DNA of 64,000 bases from Sipunculus nudus (taxonomy: Eukaryota; Annelida; Sipuncula; Golfingiida; Sipunculidae). The translations under genes were made by a program, and so were the position numbers. Shown here piece after piece: positions 50,401-62,876 of the stretch (positions within the stretch are counted from its first letter, which is position 1; every line of letters begins with the position of its first letter). Under the pieces are notes generated by a model, which worked only from the letters and a program-made list of their open reading frames with translations, did no database searches and was not told the DNA's origin. The DNA is taken from the NCBI GenBank assembly GCA_026874595.1, contig CM049318.1, forward strand, positions 38,525,956 to 38,589,955, written 5' to 3'.

Positions 50401-51522
50401 TCGACTTTCAAAAATATTATCAATCAATACAAAACAAACGGTCTACAATACCACAATTTAACCACATATAGACTGCGCGATTCGGTTAGTGTGTGGGACA
50501 AGACGAAAACGTTAGTATGCCACACAAAGGTGCAAAAATACAAAATATAGTGCTACACGTATAGTTATCAGCTGTTACGATTTCGATATCCTAAGCGCAA
50601 CCCTACTGAAAGAACTACAGTGGCTTGCCGTTCCAAAAAGGTGTGAATATTTTATATCCATTCTGATGCATATAGATATACAGTGGAACCTCTCCTAGTG
50701 GGCACCTCTATAAAGTGGGCATCTCTATAAAGTGGGCACTTTTGGGCAGTCCCGTTTTTTCTTCTCTTTATAATGTTTAGCTAATGTGGGCAGCTCTATA
50801 GTCTGTAAAGTGGACAGTTTTCCTGAGCTTATGTGGGCACTTCACGGATTTTCAAGGTTGAACTATTTCCTTATAGCAACATTGTAAGCCTTCTTTATAG
50901 CACTTTAAAATTATTAAGCTCATATTAGTTCTTAATTATTTAATAATAATATTCATAAATTTTAATAATAACAATCAAAACAAATGAACCAAATTTAGAG
51001 GTGTACAAGTGAACATTACATAATAGTGATTATAATCTACTTGACTCAAGACTAAGCTTAGGATGCATGCATACTAATTACATTAATATGCCTGCACCCG
51101 CTCAAGTCAGAGATCAACCTAGACTATAGATACCCCTGTGCTAATTAATTTATGTTTGTTTGTTTGGCTACCAACAGTGGAAGGAAGCCCTGCTCATTCA
51201 CCCAATTAATACTCTGTGATGAGGTAACACAGCCCCTCTGGTCCATCAAAGGTACATGCCCACTAGACCAGGGTAGTGTTATTTAACAGTTGTTACTTAA
51301 TGATCCATACGGTACATTTGCCATTCTGTATCATAATCACAGTAACTGTTCACTTGTGAACACGTCAACACCAAATTCAAAGAGAAAAGATTTGACCTTA
51401 GCTCAAACAGTTGATCTCATTAAAGAATTTTCCTATAGATGATAGTATTTAAATGAGTGACATGCTGTCTTTGCTAAATACCACATGCTGCGTTGCCATT
51501 CTGTGATTATAAGATATAAAAA

Positions 51523-51604
<82 letters not shown>

Positions 51605-54600
51605 ATTAATCTTACAGGCCATCTGCACACTGCTTTCTTTTATTGTGGTTATTTTTTGTCCGAACTTTTATGTAATAAAATATATATTTTCTAACAAATG
51701 TCTTGATATTTATTAAAAATAAATTTTTATAGAAAAACTTCATTAAGTAAAGGGAGATGATACATGCAATTAGTTAATTTAGTAATCTCAAAACATGAGT
51801 AATTATAGCAATATATAATACTAGGGGGCAGCACTCTATGTGGTGGCCATTACCTCCATATAGTGGGCACCTCTATAAAGTGGGCAGTTTGGTCCAGTCC
51901 CAAGGGTGCCCACATTATAGAGGTTCGACTGTATTAATTAAATGCGCATCTACAATCAAATTGATTTTACTTTTGTCAACGATACGCACAACTAATTAAC
52001 TAGATCTGCGACAAGAGGCCTCCTATCAGTGCCGAAACCGAGGAATGAATTATACAAAAATAGCTTTTAATACGGAGGCCCTTCTGTTTGGAACTCATTG
52101 CCTATAAAAATGAGGACTTAACAATCATTACCAATTTTTAAACGAAAGATAAAACCTTTTATTTTAATGTCTTAGCTTTGAAATTTTTAAATAATATATT
52201 ATCTTTTTACTATTCTATAAACCACGATGTCAGAGTATATTCTATTTAGGCTGTGTTTAATTCTTTTAACCTATCATTTAAAGCCACCTGACACATATTT
52301 AAGAAGTGACTGTATAATTCACTTTCTTGTAAACTTTACTTGGGGCCGGGTTTGTAAATTATGATAGATTATGATTATTGTCTGATATGTAATATTTAAT
52401 ATTTATTTACTTGTATTTATATTTTTTTTGTGCGTTCACCATATTAGAACTATGGTGTATTTTTATCATTTTATTCATATATTTTATTTTATATATTATA
52501 TTTTATTGTATAATGACAGGGCCCTAAGTAAGAACAGTTTTATCACTGAACTGGTTACCCTGTATAAATATTTTGAATAAATAAATAAATAAATTGATAA
52601 ATGCATAAGACGCGTTGAACAGGTCCGCTCGATTTAGTCTGAATTCGTAATGCAGGAATGGGTTTTCCGTGGGCCGAGTTCTCCTGCTGGTTATTGGCGT
52701 AGTTTCTGAAAGATGGCACCGCGACAGACCCTTGGTGAAATTCTCCAAACAATTTCTCAGGATTTATGGGGAAAATAAGGAATATCTTAGTACAAACGTA
52801 GCACTGGAAGACCAAAATATATGCTCTGCTGTTGCAAACCTTACCTTAAGGGTTTCAAACCAATCAAGCCCCCCGCCAATAATTATTAAGGAGTGTTAAG
52901 GTTTCCTTGTTAGTTTCCTCAGTTGACCCATCCTTTTCCAAACTCCTGTTTATGTAATATGGATTCAATCAGGCAATGAGTAAACACGCCTAGCATCACG
53001 AAACGCATTATTCAAACAAAAAAGCCAGTCGCTTTAAACATATGACTTGTCGAAAAGCGTTTTGTCCTGAATACATGTTTCTCATACTAAGAAATACATA
53101 ACATAACTATAGAACAGGTGGAAGAGAACATGAAGATTTATAATATGACAGTAAATATTGTACAATTAATCAGTATACGGATATCATGTTGTCAAGAGGC
53201 GTAGCTTTAATCATAACATGAGCTTGGGTTCTCCACGGTAATGAAGAATCAAAGCTAAAGCTAAGATTTTTAATATACGGGGACAAAATTGTACTTGATT
53301 TCGAGATCTCAGGTTACGATTTGGCACATGTGGCTGGATCAGGTCTTGCAAGTAAGCAGGGGAGATTTGATGCTTTGGTCGACCACATATGCGAGGAATG
53401 TTAAAATGTGAAAGTGAATGCAAAATTTAGGGAGCTTTCCACAATAGGGACCCCACAGGGCGGAGACTTGCATTCCTTAGAATGCAGATTTCTGGCTTTA
53501 TCTTTAAAATCTAATCTGTGTCTGATCATATTTCCCACAGCCGTGACGGTGTACTGGAACTGTCGCAGCATCCACTTCTCAGCCAAGGTTCAGGTTTTCT
53601 TCTACTTCGGGAAGGTGGCCGCCTTACTCATCATAACCATAGTGGGTATTGTACAGCTGATCAGAGGTAAGCCACATATCGATCCACATGCTTACTTCAT
53701 AGGGCTCTCTCAGTGTTATAGTCGAGTCCAGACAAACCGAGTTCGAGTGCAAATCCGAGTCCAAGCGACTCGAGCCCAATTCCAAGTCATTGAAGTCCGC
53801 CTTTTTCCAGTCTAAGTCTCTTGGAAATGGAGTCAAAGTACAAGTCCAAAATGTCTTTTCCAAAAGCATTCATAATGGAACTTTCAGATCATTAAGTGTA
53901 TTTTTATGTTAGTTTACACGTGGTTTCTGCTTTAAAATTAAGTTATATTTAACTCAAGATACAGAAAATGATTTTGGTATATAAAAGTGGTCTTAACTCT
54001 ACCTTAATCTACCTATATGTTAAGGTTTTGGTATTTTCTGAGAAAATATCACACGTATTAGTCTGTTTTGGTATGTTTTCGAATTTTTGTATGAGTTCTT
54101 GGATGACAAACCTTTATTTACATTTGACTCGAAATAGAGCCGGTCTGTTTCTCGATTCCAGGACACTCGAGTTCAAGTCTCCGAGTCGCTGAAATAGCGA
54201 ACTCGAGTCAGCACTCGAGTCCAACTCACGAATCAGTTCTCGAGTACTGGTCTCCCCGTAAAGGTGTTAAAACGTTTAGAATCTTATGGTAAAGCCCCAT
54301 GCAACTTGCCATGTATGCACACTTTTCGACGATCTCACACACAGGGTATACGCAATTACGATTACACGAGTTTTGATGCAAAATTTACGTATGTAGGCAC
54401 TTGCGCATACGCACTTAAATAGGTTTTAACCTCTAGCTCACAAAATACCACCAATGAGCTCTATACTCCATTATACATGCAATTCATTTTAGAATACACT
54501 CACCAAAATTTTATATGAATTTTTTTAGCAATGTCAATGTTGAGTAAACGTAAAGTGCATAAGGAGGTCGGTGCCGGGACACTTTCAATGTCCACATATG

Positions 54601-57501
54601 CAGAGTGTTTCTCCGTTCAGGTTTTACCCAGAACTTCCAACCAGATCGGGCCTTCCAAGGAACCATCACTGACATTGGATCCATCGCCTTGGCAGTGTAC
54701 TCTGGATATTATACATTTGGTGGATGGTACGTGCAGATTTATTTTTTTTTATTATGATAATACTTCAGAATAAATGATCATTAATTGCATAGATTGCATG
54801 TTTAATTGGTTTGATTATGTCTTTGCTCTGTGCCCAACCTGGTGGTCGAACCCAGAGAATTTTGCTATACAAACTTGCAGCGGCTATATACGAAAGGATA
54901 TCTGGAACGACTTCAGTGAATAACTGCTGTATGAGGAGCGTCACATTAAAACTACTCCAAAGCAAAAATGTCAGAAAGATTACTTTTCAGGTATTTATTA
55001 CTGGACCGCATGTACACCTACAACAAGAAAGGCATATATTCTTTTCAATGTTGTATATCTAGTGTGGTTTTTAGTTTACACCTAACTTAAAATACATTTC
55101 TTTCCTGTATGTATTTCAGATCTTCTAATTCGGATGTATCGTCAATGTCATTTTATTGTTACAGGGAACTTTTGAGTATACTTCAAGAAGAGGTGAAAAA
55201 TCCATCAAGGTAAGATTTTTTTAAGAGTCCCTCTTACAGCTTAAACCCATGTGCGCGTATATATATGCGTGTATGCATGCGTATGTGAGTGTGATAGGAA
55301 GTCGTTGACATGATATTTAAACTGTTTAAAACCCGGTTTGGGGCTGCATGACAGGGCAACAGCACGCGCTTCCTCTCATTTTATACCCTGGTCTTAACCA
55401 GGCCCGGTGACTACTGTACCTGCGGGCCCTGGGTATGTGATTGTCCCTGTTGTTGGGGTATACATCGAGAAACCCGCCCCCCCCACCCCGAAAGCACACT
55501 CATTTGGTAGTGAAATATGGCCTTTGGGAACGGGCATGACCTTCCCAGTAAGCCTACAGTGCGCTTTCCCTGGGTGGGTGCGGATCGTAAAAATTTTTAT
55601 CGCCTCTGCTGAGATTCGAACCCACGATATCTCGGCTTTGAGTTCTGTGTTCTAGACCACGGGATTAAGTCGGTTGCCTGCTTGGTATCTGTATACAATT
55701 ACATGTACCTCTGTGTATCTGTCAGTTCACGTACACATATACACAAACATTGGTTTTAAGCTTTATGTCGATCCCTAAAACAAGGTCAGCAATACAAAGG
55801 TACTCCGGATTGGACACCTCGTTTTTATTATTTATGGCTTAATTCAGAGAATCGAAGACCCAATTTACCTCATGGATTTGATTATTTATTTTGACTCATA
55901 CTTTTTTGGTCATGAAGTCATTGTCCTATAAGGTACCTTCAGCGCATTTGAAAGCCCTTATCATTCCTAGAATATGTAGATCAGTATAACTTTAGATTAA
56001 ACTTGTCATGTAAAATATGTCCTCGAACACAGATAACGAAAATATACAGTAATGGTTCAGAAGGTGATGCAAGTAAATTATTATATGTGCGAGTACCGTT
56101 AACTTAACACTCTGTACAGGTGAGTTCGGAGTCGGGCACGTGTACCAGATATAAGCTAATAAGGAGTGCAAATGTTGGCTCCTTTTAACAAGTAATTATT
56201 AAAAAGTGGCCTCTTGCAATAGTATTTATCACTCATATATTAAGTATCTAAGATAATGTTGTTAGCGTGGCTTTGGAATGGTTCTAACGTTGCCCAAAGT
56301 ATCCGTGATTGTAAGTTGAAATCTTACAGACTAACACAAGTATCCCAACGACTGACTGTATATTGGATTTTTTTTAACACCCTTCTGTAACTGCCTAAAA
56401 CTGAAAGGGTAAAACTAACTATCATTCTAATCGTACGGTTATCTTTTCCTCACCCTTCTGTTCCAACTAGAAACCATACATCTATCATTAATTAAATTTG
56501 CCATCTATGTAGTCTCGTTATTCCGCAGGGACTCTGCCGCTACGGGTGCAATCACAAAGATAGATAGTTTCGTGCATTTGAACTATCGTATTTTATTGCA
56601 CTTATCAAACAATGAATAATTCATTATACGCAGCCGTTTCTCTAGCTTCCCTCTGCTCGTAACTGCTTCCGTTGACGCCAGTGCAATTCTGATGTGGCGA
56701 TTGTTACGAAGAGAAATTGTTGAGGGGAAAACTAGGATGTCATAAGTTGGATGTCGGAAGGACAAACCGTCAGTAAACATATGCATGTAGTATGTGTACA
56801 CATTCATGTTATGTTAACTCTGTTTCATATAATACGCAGAAATCTTCCGCTGGCTGCCGGTTTCGGGATGTCCACTGTGATCATTGTCTACATAATGACC
56901 AACATAGCTTACTTCACCGCCATGACTCCTGCGGAGCTTATCGCTTCCCCAGCTGTTGCTTTGGTAAGTATACATTTGTATATACTTTATATATTAAAGT
57001 GAGCCCTCATCCAAGCGAGGTCTGATATACAAAGCCAGAGAGAAAGTGGGCTCGTGAAAAGTGGTCGATATTTTTAGGTGGTCGCTAAACTGAGGTGGTC
57101 CTTAGGCGGGTTTTTACTGTATACATGCGTGTTTGGGGGCGGGTGTCTGTAACTGATGGGTTTTATTTTTATTTGACGTGTAACAACCTTTTCTGATATA
57201 TTCCTCTTAAGGTGAACTACGTCAGAATAGTGGTGGGTAAAAAATTACCTCTGTGCCCACCCCCCCCCCCCCCAGTGGCTTTTCTAGCTGATATGAAGCA
57301 CCTGGAGGTACGCCACATGAAGACAACCGATACACATAACCAATAAATTAATGTTTCAACTCGCACAGCAGTCAGTATTAACCTTCAGGTCTGGTTGAAA
57401 ATGATGACCTAATTGGAAATTCACACCAGGAATTATTTGTAGTAAAAAAAACCCAGGTATACCCACATCATGAGGACATACCAGCTTGTGGGTGTGCGTG
57501 C

Positions 57502-57535
<34 letters not shown>

Positions 57536-57547
57536 AAAAGAGAGAGA

Positions 57548-57598
<51 letters not shown>

Positions 57599-60500
57599 TC
57601 TGTGTGTAGATTATTATTTTGCACTGAAGCCAAGGGCTATTTTCATCATTCATCATTATACTACTCATTAATTAAACAGATAAGTGCTGACATGGCTTAC
57701 ATACTTATTTGCCAAGTTTGACATGGTTATCTTTTGCTTTTAATTTATTATGCAATAGAAATTTTGGACCCTAAGCCACTTTACTGATTAATCGATCATT
57801 GTAAACTGTTTGTATGCCACGTGATAAATTGTACCAACGTGTCACAGTCTTATAGTCTGAGATTATCAGATTATCAGATATATTAGTCGATCATTGCAAA
57901 CCGTGACGGAATTTTTTTTATAAAATTGCACTTGATCCAAGACATGAGGTATTCCTTCAGTTACGCTGTCATGTCGCTGTCATACATTTCCTAAAATAGA
58001 GCGAATATAGTTCCCAGGCCTGATTGAAGAAATGTTGCTTCCATCTAGCGATAAGCGTCATACCTAGCTCAATCAGCCTTGGGACATTCTGCTTGGGATT
58101 TACTACGTCAGCGGCCGTGTCAGACAACGGAACTGTATTTTTCTCTGTACATTTTTTACAACGGTGTCACTCAATCTAGTAATGTCAAACAGGGCTTTGG
58201 ACTGGGTGATCTCTGCTATTCATAAAGCAGGCTTTCAACAAACCGGCGAATAATTTTTTGCATTAACGTTATGGCATTAGCTGAATTAGAGTCAAATGAA
58301 GCAACTTCTCTATATCATAATACATCATTCTTCTCTTTTTTCTCCTTCTTCCCATATCATTACATTTATTAATTCTTTATCTTAAACTTGTTCTTCTTTT
58401 CATTATCAGTATTATCATATTGACACTTTTTTTCTTCTTTCTTTCTTTTTCTTCTGTTTTCTTTTTTTAAACATTTGTCTTTTTCTCCTATTCTTCCTCC
58501 TCCTCTTCTTCTGTTTCTTATTCTTCTATTTTAATTTTGATTTTCCTTCCGTTTTCGTTATGGACAGGTTACCATGCATACAACATATTGTTCTACTGAT
58601 AACTCTCTTGGCCAATATAAATCGTTTTTTTTTCAACCTTTAAAGTGTTTTAGTTACGGTACATTGTTATTTCACAGACTTTCGCCCAAAGGACGATGGG
58701 TGGTGCTGCGTTCATCATACCCATACTGGTGGCTCTGTCAGCGACTGGTTCAAACAATACAGGCTGCATGGGGGCGTCAAGGTCAGAAAAAACTCCTATA
58801 ATTCACGTATAAATATAAACTACATGGAATATCGAAATTGTTATTGTCGGTGGTGGCACTTACATTTGTCATGCGAGTCAACGGTGGCTACGCCTCCGTT
58901 TTTGGTCTTTAAATGATTGGGGAATGATGCCGAATGTTTCGAAAGTGGGAGGGCACATTCCATATTTCTCCCCAAGAATACAGGGAAACTTGACATTCTT
59001 TCGCGAAGGGGCAATCGAAGTGCCATCTGTTAGAATCTATATAAATCCAGCCCATATAAAAAAAATCAGTCCCGTCGGACAGGAATGGAACTGTTTCAAC
59101 TGAAGAGCGGGTATTATGTTAATGTTGTACCAAAGCCTTGTGTATATTAATTGCCTTTATTTATCCTTGAATATGGTACAAACAGATTTGTAGTTTATTA
59201 ATCATATTATATATCAATTATTCATGGGGAATGAATGAACACAGGCGCCCTCTATCAATTGCTTAAAGAACTATGCTAACTGTCAGTTGTTCTTATCGAT
59301 AGCAAGTAAATCACTTCTTCATATAGATATAAATACACTTTCTCTCATCTTGTTCTGGTCTCATTATATGTGTCAATCATTGTATATTATTATATGTAGT
59401 TTGTCTCAGGTTATTGGTGAGGGGGAGCAGGGACGGCATATTGCCGCGGATGTTGGCCATGTTACATCCCGACTGGAGGACGCCGATACCTGCCATCGTC
59501 ATGACGGTGTGTGTCACCTTTATCCAATATGACACCCTTCAGCCAGAGGTCGTTTCTACTAAAAACGAGCCTCTTCCAGTTAGGCAGTGTGGGACAGCCG
59601 GGACTACTTGTCTCAACTGTAAAACTGTAAAATCAAAATTGCAGGAAACATCTTCTGTTTACATTTCACATGTGTATGCTTACAAAGCGTTACTTATTCC
59701 TTGAAGTCCTTCCCATAAAAATTACCTTGTTTATGTAATTTGCCTCGAAAATTCTTTTCGAACATTTTCCAATGGACTACATTACCCTCTTCACTGAATT
59801 TATACCTACGCCGCTGGTGTATTAAGAAGCCCCGGTGCATGGTGAGGGGCATTTTCTCTTTGAGTCGTACTCTTGTGAGTTCGATTCTGCGCAGTGTGCA
59901 AATATGGGTTAATTGTGCGCAGGGTGGTTGTTTAATCAGTTTCGATGATTATAAGAATAGAGGGACCGATGATCGATTTTTAATAATTTATTTCATGTAT
60001 CGGTACCCGTCTTAGTTATCACTTTTTTTTTCAACATTAAACGGACCCCACGCCTTTCTGACGGCACTCTTACATTTCGTATTTAGTATTTTCATAAATA
60101 TCTCCTGAAACATAAAAGCAAACAACAGAAATCATGCAAAACATTATAGTCTATACAGCTACTCTTATTTTTCAATAACATATGATATACATATATCTTT
60201 TTTTTTTTATTCCCTTTGCCTATATTTTCGTTAAGTTTTATAATCTGTCACTAGAGAAATGATCGTGATAACATTGTAGTATCCTGGATACTAACATATA
60301 TCATCTATATATCTATATACTATCAAACATATGTTATCTGTGTCTCATCACATTAACGTGCGTGGAAACACCGAAATAATCTTCTATTAAAATATTGCTG
60401 GACACATATTTTGTTTTCTTAAACAAATAAACACGCACGGAGTTAATACCTAACGTAATGTACTACTATATAAAGAAAAGAACTATAACAAAATATATAA

Positions 60501-62803
60501 AAAGGCACAAAATTGAGCACTTATGTAATCTCTGTTTGTTGTCCGTTTCAGGCCCTGCTGGGGTTAATATATCTAGTGGCTGCTGATGTTGACACCCTCA
60601 TCACTTACGTTTCCATAGTTTCCAGAATCCGCGTGAATCTGGCCTTCTGTAGTTTCTTTTATTTCCGTTGGAAGCGTCCAGACTGGGAGCGACCAATACG
60701 GGTAAGATTTTATTGACATTATGATATACTCCTTGATTATATACCAGCCACTCAACAAAGCTTGACAGGAACTTTTAATTCCCTAAACAATCGCTAGATG
60801 GCGCCTTGTTCAGCAAAGCCAAGGAAATTTTTCAAAGCGCACCATTCACCATAAAAGCTAATTTATTGCGCAGAAGAAACATGTTACATATTGTTTTAAC
60901 AATGTACATACAAAGCAGGCATTATGACGTGCATTAAGGACAAAAACAGTTATCAGTCATTACATATTTTCATCAAGACATTTCATATATATAAATTATC
61001 AATATTTAACCTGGGGATTTCTTTTTGTCTTGCAAATAAAAGACGAAGACATAACCATTCACCTATGTTTTCTACAGAAGTTATGTCATTTCTGCGTTAT
61101 TCTGCGTATATACTAATGAACTCTGGGTAATTAATGTTTAGAAACGTTCTTATAACCCCTCTTTGACTTGGGCTTGTTTATCTACAATCTGTTAGTAAAC
61201 ACAGCAGTTTTGACAAACAGAGAAACCATGTACCCTTAGAGGGATGTCTGCTAATGTGCTGCTGTTTAATGGTCACTAGTAAGATAAACGTCCTTGGCAA
61301 ATTATGGTTCGTCTGTCTTGCCGACTGCATGTTGCCTTTGGTGAATGTTTTTGATTATTTATGCGGGCTCCCGCATGTTATAAACACATAGCGTTTTCTT
61401 TCCTATTTTCATAAAATCATCTAGGATTATCTTTAGTTAACAGAAGTCAGATACCGCAATGGGCCCCTTTAAACATTTCTATCCACCACAGCATACAGGT
61501 ACTATAACAACTGGTATATAGCAGAAAATCTGTCAGGAGAAGACACAACGCTCCATTTGAAGATGATCACACAAAAGTCAATTCAATTTCGCTGATTATC
61601 AATTAACAATATTTTAACTTTTTATTCTATATTCAAATTTTCCGTGTTAATTTTAACTTCACGTCAACGTCATTCCAGGAACTTTCCCCGTGTTAACTTT
61701 AACTTTCAATTCTATATCACACTCGCAAGATCCACCATATTAATTTTACATTTCAGTTTAACGTTATTCTACCGACTTTCACCATTTAAATTTTACTTTT
61801 CAGTTTAACATCATCCTAGCGATTTTCACCACACTGATGGCGTGGGCATTATTCGTCCTCGGGTTCGTGCGGGCGCCTGTCACATCTGTTGTGGGCACGA
61901 TTGTCTACCTGTCCGCGGTCCCTGTCTATTATTACAGCCGCTTGGTGGCCAGTAGAGTCAAGTGTCTGGTCAGAATAATGGGTAAGTTTTGGGTTTATAT
62001 GTGCACTCATGGTAAATATGATTAAAAGTAACGTTTCCATGGACTTGTTCGAGTCAAGTCTATGCTGGACATATCTTTCAATTAGTTAAGAGATTTGCCA
62101 CTAGATGGCAGTAACAACAACCTTAATGGCTGCTGTCAATTCTGGGCAAATTTTCAAAGTTAAACATATTTATTTCAACAAGATAAAAAAATAGTCGTGT
62201 AGGCTAATGCAAATACTCTCCTGCATAAAAAAAATAAAAAATAAGAAATAAAAAAATGAAAATAGATTCGGATTTGGGTACGGGCTGATTAGTATATAGT
62301 TGTATACTTAATCTATATCTTGTTAATGACGGAAAAAGTAACGATGATATAAGTCACCACCTTCATATAGCTATTATCCGCGATCAATGGTCAAGCCACG
62401 TTATTCCCGGGTACCGGAAAGTTTCCCGGAGAAGATGGCATCTCTGGCAAAAATCTCGTAGTTCATTCAAATCCGCACATTGGTTTTAATTGATAACATA
62501 CCCCATGGAATATCATTTCACACCTGCTCCAGAGGGGTTTCTGGTACATGGTACGTGTATCTATGATATGTCCATTCATTGTTGCACTGTTCTTTAATAT
62601 AATAAAAAGTGTATATAAAAGCATTCTTTGTTTAGAACCCAGTAACAGCAAGCCATTTTTCGTGGGCTCTGATTAAACTTGGAGAAAATATTTCGAAACT
62701 TTCCTTTTGCATTTCTCCTATAACATAATCTTTCTTTTTTTAACAAAATTAATTTTAAGTTTTTGATCGAATTGAAAAATTCAAGAACACTGTACCAGGT
62801 TTG

Positions 62804-62876
<73 letters not shown>

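Larger units (their letters stand above)
50681..51931 (+). mobile_element. Pogo/Tigger-like DNA transposon remnant inside the LINE
   Basis: The ends are CAGTGGAACCTCTCCTAGTG and an inverted right end whose reverse complement starts CAGTCGAACCTCTATAATGT. Both are flanked by TA. Just inside each end stands CCTCTATAAAGTGGGCA (direct at the left, as its mirror at the right). A transposase N-terminus survives at 51356-51442. The centre also holds AT and GA microsatellites. Confidence 0.8.
49060..52590 (+). mobile_element. Degenerate LINE in SLC7 intron 2
   Basis: Reverse transcriptase pieces occur in order: LNKARITPIYKGKGK near 49548, YRHISIIPHVANILETLIK near 49614, FHVDLTKG near 49820, VPQCTVLSPILFF near 49999 and the catalytic YADD box in MAYADDTTVYCHG near 50082. 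A 3' piece ending GGPSVWNSLP and FKRKIK is at 52075-52160. The element ends in AATA units at about 52575-52595. Stops and frameshifts make it inactive. It lies sense to the host gene and is interrupted by the pogo-like element at 50681-51931. Confidence 0.85.

Noticed and set aside
57433-57671. Ser/Leu- and Arg/Glu-repeat frames
   Set aside because: They are translations of a GA microsatellite.
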